Shown here: piece by piece, positions 1 through 7,764 of the stretch | How positions within the stretch are numbered: the first letter of the stretch is position 1 | How the letters are laid out: each line of letters begins with the position of its first letter | DNA from: Spirosoma sp. | Lineage (GTDB): Bacteria; Bacteroidota; Bacteroidia; Cytophagales; Spirosomataceae | Direction of reading: 5' to 3' | NCBI GenBank assembly: GCA_025351545.1 | Contig: JANXVQ010000764.1 | Location: 1 to 8,625, forward strand | DNA length: 8,625 nt | The notes under the pieces: generated by a model | What the model saw: only the letters and a program-made list of their open reading frames with translations | What the model was told of the DNA's origin: nothing | Databases searched by the model: none | Translations under genes and position numbers: made by a program

Positions 1-3000
1 CGGTCGATTAATCCTTGCACCAAATCGGGAGGATTATGCGGATAAATGGCCACATGATCGCCGGTTTCATAGGTCTGTTGGCTACCACTAATGTCCAGCG
101 CAATAAAACGAGTAGAGCCACTCCCCATAATCACTTCTTTCAGCAACTCACGATTGGCAACAATCGGAACGTAACAACCCGCCAACTTTTGTTTATAATC
201 TTCTTCCGCAGTTGCGGGTATCTGACTGGCATCTAAAAATGAGACCTGTAAACGAGCGACCGTGGTAGACAGGTCGGCACTGGTCGGATCTTCGCCCAGT
301 AAACGAGCGACGAGATCGAGCCACTGGCGAAACGTATCGGCCTGACCTTTAACCTCATCGCCTTTGTGCATGGTAATAACACGGTTACCGCCAACACGAG
401 CCAATTCACGATCTAACGTTACACCAGCCGCGCAGAAGTGGGCATAAACGGTGCTGCCCAATGCCATCACCGAAAAGTTCAACCCCTTAGCTGCTCCTTG
501 TGGCTGTGTCTGAATCCGGGCATAAAATTTCTGAGCATTACCCGGCAAATTCCCATCTCTGAATGTTGATGTGACAACCAGTACCAACTCTTCCTGAGCC
601 AGTTGCGAAATATCGTATTCATCGAGTGCCATCACACGTGGATGATTACGATTGAGACGGCGGGCTGTTTTTCGGGCATAGCTTTCGGCAGTGCCCGTTT
701 CTGAACCGTAAAGAATCAAAACCCGTTGGGGTCGGTGCTGCGGGGCACTGGTTCGATCTGGCCGGTGGGCGGGCACGTGAGTTTTATGTAGTACGCCCGA
801 CAATTCACTGCCCGTTTCCTCATCCACAATCATTAAATCGTCGTCCAATACAACCCATCTGTCGGCGGCATAGTGATAGCTTGGACTGAGGAAGAAGTCT
901 CGCATTTCGTGGTGCCAAACAGGCGTTACGCTTCCCCCTGCCGACGGCACCACCCACGACCATTGCGCCGGACACTCGCGACCAGCCCGCTTTTCGCGCA
1001 GGTCATGTGTAAGAAACTGCCGGGCTGCCGTCTGATGGTCTACTAACGTTACTTTAGCTTTAGAAAATGAGTGCAGCACAGCCGCATTCAGTTCCAAAAA
1101 TGCGCGATCCCGCCAGAGCGTTTGCTCGCTCGACGTGTCCAAACCTATTGCCTGAGCAATGGCTTCGGCTTTTTCGTAACGCCCGTCTTCCCAAAGATTA
1201 CGAGCAATTTCGGTTTCCATAAACCAGCCATTGAACGGAATACAGCCGTACTGAACACCACCAATATCCATGCGAAAGTTGGCGATTACCGGCACCGCGC
1301 ACCATTTCAGGTCCAACGTATTTATCCCCGTATAGGACGGATGCTCTATCGAGACCTTCAGGACATCTTCGGGACTAAACTGGTACATCTTTGGCGCCTG
1401 TCCGGGCACGTCGATCACGATTGGCAACGTGTCGTAGGCCGTTTTAGCAGACGGGGGCGTCCATCCCTGTCGAATGAGGGTTTGGGTTAACGTCAAATTT
1501 GCCTTATCGCCCAGTACCGTACCATCTTCCTGTTCATAGGCCGCAAAGCGGATGTACTGACTGTTCCAGATGCGCGGCCCCCAACGTTCCATTGGCTTTT
1601 TCGGGCGAAACACATTCATCACGATCTGCACATTGCCGCCGTTGGTTGCCATGCGCAAGTGTTCGGCACACTCGCGAAACATTTCGTCGGGGTCGGTAAC
1701 GTGGCGCAAATCCCGGACAATCATGTTGCGCCAGGAGATCCGCCCGACGCATTTGGCCGAGTTGCGCCAGGCAATCTGAGCACCATATGCCAGTTCTTCG
1801 TAGGTATGCGTATAACTACCCGTTGCCTGAACTTCCCGTTTGATCTCTTCCCATCGGCGCTCACAATCGACGGTGTTCCAGGCTAACTCGTTCCCAATCA
1901 AGTCGATATACTCTTTTGCCTGAGTCAGTATTCGCTGTTGATTAATCATGGGTTGCCGCAACACGTTGGTAACGCGTTTTAGCAGAATGCCCCAGGCATG
2001 CTCCTGTTCAGGTGTAAAATCGGGAATATGCTGCCTCATCACGGTCAGCATAGGTTCAACAAGTTTGGGGTAAGCTTCTGGCAACACCAGGAAATTGGTA
2101 TGTATCTGGCTCAGATCGCGTAACTCCTGAACAATGTCGGGAGCGATCTCCAGCGACCGAACAAGAAACGCAACCGTCTGCATCAAATGCTCCGTCAGGC
2201 TGTCGACATCAGTACGGCCGAAACAGGGTATTATTTCGGGATGAGTCCGGAAGAGAATGTGGTAGAAATCGGTGCCGATAACGCGGGCATTATCTCCCAG
2301 CCTGTCGCCGGTCCGGCGCATCAGACTAATCATTTCGGGACTCAGGGCCTCATCATATTGTTTGACAGCATCTAAAGCCGGGGTTAGAATGGCCCTTGTA
2401 AAAAACCGATACATAGCCGATCTTACGCCTTTCCGGAGGTTTTCACAGTCATACTCTTCGAGGTGAGGCACTTGCAACAGCACCCACATCCAGACCCGTC
2501 GGGCGGTCATCCAGTGTTTTGGCCGCATGCCCAGGTCAGCTAGCAGTACCACATATTCATCAACTGTTCTTTTACCCTCTGTGGGTTCGGGATAAATTCC
2601 CCGGTGACTTTCGCGAAGAATTCGTTCGCTATGCGGCATCAGTTGCCGAACACTTACATCAAAAAGTCCCGCAAAATAAATCGGCACCAAATCCACGGCG
2701 TCGCCAAAAAGGTCAATCAATTCCGGATCTTCGTGCAGCAGTCGCTCAAAAAACAATTCGAGGAGCCTGTCCTGATAGGCCAGAAATTTGTTCCAGATAT
2801 CTTTAACAAGCACCTGCTCGGGAGCCGTCAACTGGGGCAAGCCTATTAACTCTTCGGCTATAACAGATGCAGCTACAGCATTTTTTTTAACCGGTGGTGG
2901 CGTTTTAGGAGCAAAAAAAGGACAGCCTGCTGTATTCAGGCTTGAAGTTTCGGTCATTAAATGCATTGGCAGCGTTTCAATACGGTCTTCAGCTTGCTCC

Positions 3001-3398
3001 CTGGACTGTCGGATGCGGATTTGCATATGAGGAGCTTCCTCCCATCCCCGCATCGGCAAATAGATATCTGTACTGCTCTGACCATCAGAATGTATATCTA
3101 AAGGGGAGATTATCTGATCAATTTCCTGCCAGTGATGGCTGCCTTCTCGCCGGAATTGCAGAATAATAACCAGTTCTCCATACCCTTGGTGCCGTCCATT
3201 CACCAGCCACTCCGGCTTGCGTCTTGTCTGGAGAATCTGCTCCCATGCTACAGCCCCCGTATTATCATATGCACGAATTAGCCCATGGTATTCATACCCA
3301 TCTTCAGGATAGTCCAGCACTACTACCTCAATGATACGAATAGCGTGCAACGCGTCGGCCTGGAGTTCTTTATTCAAATTATCAGCAGATATGGGCAC
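1..3398 (-). CDS. nos: Multidomain nitric oxide synthase with N-terminal globin tandem (3' end outside window)
   Basis: This gene oxidises L-arginine to citrulline and NO, using electrons from its own reductase. 1132 codons are visible without a stop, and the C-terminal part is cut off at base 1. Domains: 1-160 beta-rich, unrecognised; 187-345 globin-like but without a proximal His; 352-485 globin (Tyr379 B10, His433 F8); about 487-850 NOS oxygenase; 892-1060 FMN flavodoxin (LILYGSETGTAES, VVTSTFRDGNLPGN, MALGSTVYAHFC); then the start of the FAD domain. Oxygenase residues: Cys550 heme thiolate in AWRNSAKCVGR, Trp544 under the heme, Glu730 for arginine in FNGWFMETEI, and HEM at 830-832 in the pterin/dimer region. 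I see no zinc Cys pair, no calmodulin helix and no autoinhibitory insert in the FMN domain. GTG at 3398 is chosen because a stop lies 11 codons upstream, AAAGAAG precedes it, and the next in-frame ATG would remove about 120 residues. It is a separate unit 278 bases after the regulator gene. The NOS identity is secure; the N-terminal functions are inferred. Confidence 0.95.
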   Translation of the reverse strand, partial: MPISADNLNKELQADALHAIRIIEVVVLDYPEDGYEYHGLIRAYDNTGAVAWEQILQTRRKPEWLVNGRHQGYGELVIILQFRREGSHHWQEIDQIISPLDIHSDGQSSTDIYLPMRGWEEAPHMQIRIRQSREQAEDRIETLPMHLMTETSSLNTAGCPFFAPKTPPPVKKNAVAASVIAEELIGLPQLTAPEQVLVKDIWNKFLAYQDRLLELFFERLLHEDPELIDLFGDAVDLVPIYFAGLFDVSVRQLMPHSERILRESHRGIYPEPTEGKRTVDEYVVLLADLGMRPKHWMTARRVWMWVLLQVPHLEEYDCENLRKGVRSAMYRFFTRAILTPALDAVKQYDEALSPEMISLMRRTGDRLGDNARVIGTDFYHILFRTHPEIIPCFGRTDVDSLTEHLMQTVAFLVRSLEIAPDIVQELRDLSQIHTNFLVLPEAYPKLVEPMLTVMRQHIPDFTPEQEHAWGILLKRVTNVLRQPMINQQRILTQAKEYIDLIGNELAWNTVDCERRWEEIKREVQATGSYTHTYEELAYGAQIAWRNSAKCVGRISWRNMIVRDLRHVTDPDEMFRECAEHLRMATNGGNVQIVMNVFRPKKPMERWGPRIWNSQYIRFAAYEQEDGTVLGDKANLTLTQTLIRQGWTPPSAKTAYDTLPIVIDVPGQAPKMYQFSPEDVLKVSIEHPSYTGINTLDLKWCAVPVIANFRMDIGGVQYGCIPFNGWFMETEIARNLWEDGRYEKAEAIAQAIGLDTSSEQTLWRDRAFLELNAAVLHSFSKAKVTLVDHQTAARQFLTHDLREKRAGRECPAQWSWVVPSAGGSVTPVWHHEMRDFFLSPSYHYAADRWVVLDDDLMIVDEETGSELSGVLHKTHVPAHRPDRTSAPQHRPQRVLILYGSETGTAESYARKTARRLNRNHPRVMALDEYDISQLAQEELVLVVTSTFRDGNLPGNAQKFYARIQTQPQGAAKGLNFSVMALGSTVYAHFCAAGVTLDRELARVGGNRVITMHKGDEVKGQADTFRQWLDLVARLLGEDPTSADLSTTVARLQVSFLDASQIPATAEEDYKQKLAGCYVPIVANRELLKEVIMGSGSTRFIALDISGSQQTYETGDHVAIYPHNPPDLVQGLID
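1944..2840 (-). other. Tandem globin region of the NOS (pseudoglobin, then heme globin)
   Basis: Residues 187-345 (2840-2364) have globin-like B, C and H helices, for example LFFERLLHEDPELIDLFG. The F-helix stretch LLADLGMRPKHW has Leu286 where the heme-ligating His should be, so this copy probably does not bind heme in the usual way. Residues 352-485 (2345-1944) align by eye with Vitreoscilla hemoglobin and flavohemoglobin. They show FYHILFRTHPEI with B10 Tyr379, a CD1 Phe in PCFG, and QIHTNF with proximal His433. The E7 position is Leu401, and a His lies at 404. The second copy could bind O2 and oxidise NO to nitrate, as flavohemoglobins do. From memory, a cyanobacterial NOS (Synechococcus PCC 7335) also carries a globin. 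The boundaries are approximate. Confidence 0.8.
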
Positions 3399-3676
3399 AG
3401 TTTGCTTCTTTAAGTAAGAGGAAATAAGAAATTAGTGTACTTATTGGACATCCGCCACTAACTTCTCCTCTATATTAACTACTTTAATAATTGATATATT
3501 AGTAAACTATAAGATTGCAATTATATTTTTATGATAATAGTAAAGTTTCTCTTAATTATAATAGTAAACTGACGAATAGACAACAGATAATTACTCTGAA
3601 ACAACATAGTAGTGACACTTAAAGCTGACTAATTGTTTAGAGAGTAGCCAGAAGAAGGTACTAAACCAGAAACTTT
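3399..3676 (-). promoter_or_regulatory. AT-rich gap upstream of nos, probable promoter/operator region
   Basis: This 278-base non-coding stretch separates the LytTR regulator stop from the NOS start; both genes are on the minus strand. It is very AT-rich and contains three near-identical 13-bp repeats, listed separately. I found no convincing Bacteroidota-type promoter (TTG, about 19 bases, TAnnTTTG) and no strong GC-rich hairpin with a T tract after the regulator gene. Both an independent nos promoter and readthrough from the upstream operon therefore remain possible. Confidence 0.5.
3496..3570. repeat. Three 13-bp direct repeats upstream of nos
   Basis: On the plus strand the copies are ATATTAGTAAACT (3496-3508), ATAATAGTAAAGT (3534-3546) and ATAATAGTAAACT (3558-3570). 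Starts are 38 and 24 bases apart. Read on the nos strand the element is AGTTTACTATTAT, located about 100-170 bases upstream of the GTG start, where an activator could bind. LytTR-domain regulators typically recognise spaced direct repeats, so the neighbouring LytTR protein is the natural candidate. The match to known LytTR motifs is only loose, and AT-rich sequence produces chance repeats. Confidence 0.5.
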
Positions 3677-4369
3677 CTACAACAAATTGAGACGATTCAT
3701 TAGTTCTGACTTATTAGCTCGGCTGATAGGTATCACCTTATTATTGATAACCAGTGTATTCTCTTCTATATCGACAATTTTATCGAGATGAACGATGTAT
3801 GAACGATGGACTCTCAGAAACTGAACACCTAACTTCTCTTCCAGGTATTTCATCGTTGCATAAACAATGTAGGTCTGGGTTGCGGTGAAAATTTTCACAT
3901 AATCACCGGTATTTTCAATGTAGGAAATGGTGGCAAATGGTAAACGGATATAGCGCCCATCCGTTTTAATATATATTTCCTGGCGTTCGTCAGAAGGGCT
4001 GGCTTTTGCGCGTGCTTTCAGATCAAGCACCTTTTCGACAGCCATCTTGAATCGAGGCAAATAAATAGGCTTTTTAAGGTAATCGGTTACATTATATTGA
4101 AAAGCTTCGAAGGCGTATTCTATTTTACCGGTTGTCAAGATCACATAGGGCATAGACGGGAGTTGCTCCAACAAATCGAAACCCGACAGGCCAGGCATTT
4201 CAACATCAAGCCAAATCAGGTCTACATCCTGTTCAGCCAGATAGTCCAGCGCACTGGTAGCATTATTAAATACAGCGCGTACATCCAACAAGCCATGTTG
4301 ATAGCAAAGTCGTTGGAGTGACTTGCGAGACATTAGTTCATCTTCGACAATTATACAAGTCAGACTCAT
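3677..4369 (-). CDS. LytTR-family response regulator
   Basis: This is a DNA-binding response regulator of 230 residues, the usual length for the AgrA/LytR type. The receiver domain (about 3-120) has the acidic pair Glu9-Asp10, phospho-acceptor Asp55 in LIWLDVEMPG, Thr79/Thr80, and Lys100 in YLKKP. The LytTR DNA-binding domain follows (about 130-228), recognisable by IRLPFATISYIENTGDYVKI and FLRVHRSYIVHLDKI. Its ATG overlaps the kinase stop by 4 bases (ATGA), so it is translationally coupled to the kinase and is almost certainly its output partner. It would receive phosphate from the HPt domain of the kinase and bind direct repeats in target promoters. The repeats just downstream of this gene, upstream of nos, are possible targets. 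The targets are inferred and nothing in the gene looks damaged. Confidence 0.95.
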   Translation of the reverse strand: MSLTCIIVEDELMSRKSLQRLCYQHGLLDVRAVFNNATSALDYLAEQDVDLIWLDVEMPGLSGFDLLEQLPSMPYVILTTGKIEYAFEAFQYNVTDYLKKPIYLPRFKMAVEKVLDLKARAKASPSDERQEIYIKTDGRYIRLPFATISYIENTGDYVKIFTATQTYIVYATMKYLEEKLGVQFLRVHRSYIVHLDKIVDIEENTLVINNKVIPISRANKSELMNRLNLL

Positions 4370-7221
4370 AGCTGAGAGAGCTTTTGTAACTCCGTTTCCA
4401 AAATGGGTAGTACTTTATTGATCTCTTCCATAAAATCATGGCAGTACACGGCCAAACCTTCCTTATTTGCGCCCTGTAGTGCATTCTTCTCCAGATGCCT
4501 CATTTTCTCCTCAAGCCACGATAAACCAACCATACCCAATGTCGGCTTCAGTTTATGCGCTGTACTAGCCAAACCCGGCCAGTTTTGTTCCATACATAAA
4601 CCCGACATTTTGCGTAAATCGGGTACAACATCGGTCAGAAACATAGAAAACATCTCCGACGCATAGGCCGTATCTGTACCATACAATTCTGACAAACGCC
4701 TTCTATCCAACGACTTGTCGAACAAAATACACCCATCATTATCCGTTGAGGTAGTGGGCGCAAATCGTTGTAATATGGTTAGAAGCTGAGTCGGTTCAAA
4801 CGGCTTGGTCAGAAAATCATTCATACCAGCTTCCATAGCTACGCTTTTATGGTCGAGCATAGCCGAGGCTGTAAGCGCAATAATGGGTACGTGCTGGTTG
4901 GGATTATGGGTGCTCCGGATGGCAACGGTGGCTTCGTAACCATTCATGATGGGCATCTGAATATCCATCAAAATAATATCGAACTGTTGACTTTTCGCTT
5001 TCTCCACTGCCTGCTTTCCATCTGAGGCCATAGTATACGGAATATTCCATTTGGTAAGCAGGCTCCCAATGTAGGTTTGGTTCATGAGGTTGTCTTCAAC
5101 AATCAGGACAGAACATGTTTTTAGCTCATCAACCAGCGCCAGTTGTTTATCGCTGTTACTCTTCTGTTCAGCAGGAATCAGCGATTTGGTGTAGGGCAAC
5201 GTAAAGGTGAACGTACTACCATGACCAATCTGACTTCTAACAAAAATAGTACCACCCTGAATTTCAACCAGTTCTTTTGTTATTGCCAAGCCAAGACCCG
5301 TTCCTTTATGCTTGTACCCCTGCGGATTTACCTGCTTAAATTTCTGGAATACCAGATCAAGTTTTTCGTTGGGGATACCGATTCCGGTATCCGAAACGGT
5401 AAATTCAATCCAATGCTTCAGCTCTTCTTCTTTCTTAACTTTAGCCATAATCTGGATCTGGCCTTCCTCCGTAAACTTTTCGGCATTGCCAACTAAATTC
5501 ATCAGAATCTGATTCAGCATGACATCGTCGCCGATAAAATCGTCGGTAATGCGCGTATCAAGCATCACATCTACCGATATTGGACGGCTTTGCAGCTTCA
5601 TCTGGAATACCTTCTGCGTACTCCGAAGCAAACCAGCCAGATCGAATGGGCGGGGATGAATCTCAATCCGTCCGGCCTCAATTTTTGTCATGTCCAATAA
5701 ATCGGAGATGAGACCATGCAGAAAATCAGCAGATGTTTTCAGTATATCAATATATTCTCGTTGCTGGCTAGTGGGTTGGGTATCAAACAGCAGGTGCGAC
5801 ATACCAATAATGGCATTGAGCGGAGTTCGTATCTCATGGCTCATATTCGCAAAAAACTGTTTTTCAGCCTGTTGCGCTTCTTCGGCGAATTGTCTGGCCT
5901 TGGCCAGTTCCTGCTCAAGCTGTTTCCGCTCGGTCATATCATAATGAATACCCATCGAGCCAACAATCACGCCGTGCTCATCGAGGATAGGTACACCACT
6001 AATCAGCACCCAGATACGGTTGCCATCTTTCTTAATCAATTGTAGCTCGTATGAGCCCGCATGTCCTTTTCGCCTTTCTTCCTGTTGCCGCTCAACCACC
6101 TCAACAAACTCGGCTGGCACCAATAAGTCGGAGGCATTTTTACCAATCATCTCCTGCTCTGTATACCCAAGCATTTGACAGCATCGATCATAGGCCCGAA
6201 CAATTATTTGATTCGTATCGACTTCAAATAATCCCAGCTCCATGTTGTTCATGATGCCCCGGTACTTTTCTTCGCTTCGGCGAATAAGCTCACGCGCCAT
6301 GTACTTTTTGGTAACATCCGTATATTTCCAGAGATGGCCCATGTACTGGTGATCGTCCAGAAAAATTGGGATATAGTCGAGTTCCAGAATATGCCCATTG
6401 GCCATACTGATTTCCTCACCAACGCGGGCCTGCCGCTGCTCCAGTAACTGACACATCCGCTCAATGAACACATCGGGCTGGGTAAATAATGGTTTTACCT
6501 GCTGACGCGCTTCGGTGCAATCGTATCCAATTAACTCATGGGCAGTGAGTGGAATTTCGAATATATCGCAAAACAGTTGATTCGCTAAAATGACTCTCCC
6601 ATTTTCGTCTTCAACCATCACGCCCGACTGTAGGTTGGTAATCAGTGTGGAGAGTCGGGTTTGGGTCGTTTCTAATTCAATTTCGGCCAGTTTGCGATCC
6701 GACACATCCCGCGCTACGGCTACCAACTCATGTATTTGACCGTTTTTCTCAATTAGCCTGACGGTTTGGCCGATCCACACGATACGACCATTTTTGGCAA
6801 CTACCGGAAATTCATTATAGGTACTGTCCTGCCGCTCAACCATCATTGTTCGATAGAACTCAATGAGCATCATCCGATATCCTGGCTGAACAAAATCGGT
6901 AAAGTGCTTACCCAGAGATTCCTCTTCGGTGTAGCCCAGTAACTTTTCGACTACAGGGCTGACAAACGTAAAAAAACCTTCTGGCGAAATCTTATAAATA
7001 ATATCCTGGACTGACTCTATAAGTTGGCGGTAGCGTTGTTCACTCTCACGGAGTTCGGCAAGTTTGTCACGAATCTGTTGTTCCAGATTTTCATTCAAAT
7101 GCAAAAGCTGTTCGTTGGCGTTATAGAGCGCCAACGCTTTCGTTTCTAAAATAGCTTCTGCCTGTAACCGAGCCGTTTTTTCACGAATCAGCCGCCTTTT
7201 AAGTAGGTCGATGTCCTCCAT
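4366..7221 (-). CDS. Soluble triple-PAS hybrid histidine kinase with REC and HPt domains
   Basis: 951 residues with no membrane segment, so the kinase should be cytoplasmic. A charged coiled coil (about 8-62) leads into three PAS domains (about 61-176, 190-310 and 320-440). Next come HisKA with His462 in FFANMSHEIRTPLN, and HATPase_c with N-box Asn579, G1 box DTGIGIP from Asp611 and G2 box GTGLGLA from Gly640. A receiver domain follows (Glu709-Asp710, Asp753, Thr784, Lys806 in LTKPFEP), and then an HPt domain with His889 in STAHKLKPTLG. All phosphorelay residues are present, so the expected path is His462 to Asp753 to His889 and then the partner regulator. It starts 3 bases after the H-NOX stop, the usual arrangement for H-NOX-associated kinases, so H-NOX is its likely input and the coiled coil or PAS region a likely docking site. 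The ligands of the PAS domains cannot be told from sequence. Confidence 0.96.
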   Translation of the reverse strand: MEDIDLLKRRLIREKTARLQAEAILETKALALYNANEQLLHLNENLEQQIRDKLAELRESEQRYRQLIESVQDIIYKISPEGFFTFVSPVVEKLLGYTEEESLGKHFTDFVQPGYRMMLIEFYRTMMVERQDSTYNEFPVVAKNGRIVWIGQTVRLIEKNGQIHELVAVARDVSDRKLAEIELETTQTRLSTLITNLQSGVMVEDENGRVILANQLFCDIFEIPLTAHELIGYDCTEARQQVKPLFTQPDVFIERMCQLLEQRQARVGEEISMANGHILELDYIPIFLDDHQYMGHLWKYTDVTKKYMARELIRRSEEKYRGIMNNMELGLFEVDTNQIIVRAYDRCCQMLGYTEQEMIGKNASDLLVPAEFVEVVERQQEERRKGHAGSYELQLIKKDGNRIWVLISGVPILDEHGVIVGSMGIHYDMTERKQLEQELAKARQFAEEAQQAEKQFFANMSHEIRTPLNAIIGMSHLLFDTQPTSQQREYIDILKTSADFLHGLISDLLDMTKIEAGRIEIHPRPFDLAGLLRSTQKVFQMKLQSRPISVDVMLDTRITDDFIGDDVMLNQILMNLVGNAEKFTEEGQIQIMAKVKKEEELKHWIEFTVSDTGIGIPNEKLDLVFQKFKQVNPQGYKHKGTGLGLAITKELVEIQGGTIFVRSQIGHGSTFTFTLPYTKSLIPAEQKSNSDKQLALVDELKTCSVLIVEDNLMNQTYIGSLLTKWNIPYTMASDGKQAVEKAKSQQFDIILMDIQMPIMNGYEATVAIRSTHNPNQHVPIIALTASAMLDHKSVAMEAGMNDFLTKPFEPTQLLTILQRFAPTTSTDNDGCILFDKSLDRRRLSELYGTDTAYASEMFSMFLTDVVPDLRKMSGLCMEQNWPGLASTAHKLKPTLGMVGLSWLEEKMRHLEKNALQGANKEGLAVYCHDFMEEINKVLPILETELQKLSQL

Positions 7222-7224
7222 TAC

Positions 7225-7764
7225 TTACTTTTTCACGATGTCAAATAAGACCTGACTTCCGTCTTCAACCAGATTAGTTTTAGTTATTGTTGCTTTCTCA
7301 CCATAATTTAACAGGCAGCCTTCTATAAGGCCATATGCAAAATCAGCGAGTTTTCGCTCCGATATATAATGCATACGGAGATGATTTTCAGCCGGTTGAT
7401 CAATAATAAAGTGTGGCAATTCGGCATCCGGATATAGTTTTCGAACCTCCACATGAATATAATGCTGAACAGAGCTGAGCAGGCTAAAGGCTGAATCTGC
7501 CCGATCGACAAAATGCCGGTAACTTCTGGTGAATGCCACAAACATATACTGGCCGTAAGACCGCAGTAAATCAGGCATCGGTATTTGGGTTTTCTGGCTC
7601 AGTTTGGTGACTAGCGTAAGCATTTCAGCATGGTCATATTTACCAATTGACGTATAAATACCACCCGAAGGCAGATCGCTCTCCTGAAGTAACTTGTCTA
7701 CTAATTCGTAGCCAAATTTATCTTCGATCATTTCTAATAATTCCGTAAATACAATTCCTCTCAT
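7225..7764 (-). CDS. hnoX: H-NOX (HNOB) heme nitric oxide sensor protein
   Basis: A stand-alone heme sensor of 179 residues, a full-length H-NOX. The start MRGIVFTELLEMIEDKFG matches the family N-terminus. His104 in HVEVRKLYP is the proximal heme ligand, Pro117 corresponds to the heme-distorting proline, and Tyr133-x-Ser135-x-Arg137 is the propionate-binding YxSxR motif. Aligned on DFAYGLIEG, Phe142 occupies the distal-pocket position where O2-binding H-NOX proteins have Tyr. This predicts a NO sensor that excludes O2, like soluble guanylate cyclase (Ile at that site). It is the first gene of the operon, 3 bases before the kinase, and presumably inhibits or activates that kinase on NO binding. 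The ATG at 7764 fits the family start exactly. Identity is sure; ligand choice is inferred from one residue. Confidence 0.96.
   Translation of the reverse strand: MRGIVFTELLEMIEDKFGYELVDKLLQESDLPSGGIYTSIGKYDHAEMLTLVTKLSQKTQIPMPDLLRSYGQYMFVAFTRSYRHFVDRADSAFSLLSSVQHYIHVEVRKLYPDAELPHFIIDQPAENHLRMHYISERKLADFAYGLIEGCLLNYGEKATITKTNLVEDGSQVLFDIVKK

Noticed and set aside
15..236. 73-codon plus-strand frame at the left edge.
   Set aside because: The opposite strand encodes the start of the NOS FAD domain (STRFIALDISGSQQTYETG), which explains the sequence.
248..311. Thirteen-base direct repeat GTAAACGAGCGAC at 248-260 and 299-311.
   Set aside because: It is in frame (51 bases apart) and encodes VARL twice in the NOS FMN-FAD linker. 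A chance or minor internal duplication is enough to explain it.
680..905. Possible calmodulin-binding helix between the NOS oxygenase and FMN domains.
   Set aside because: The linker (residues about 840-890) is acidic and then Pro/His-rich, without a basic amphipathic helix.
1071..3166. Several open frames of 60-140 codons on the plus strand, and one short minus-strand frame at 1534-1752.
   Set aside because: They lie within the continuous NOS coding frame, which carries unmistakable domain motifs. Their translations are low-complexity and match no family, so they are shadows.
4097..6473. Open frames opposite or out of frame with the LytTR regulator and hybrid kinase genes.
   Set aside because: The kinase and regulator frames contain every expected catalytic motif; the others have none.
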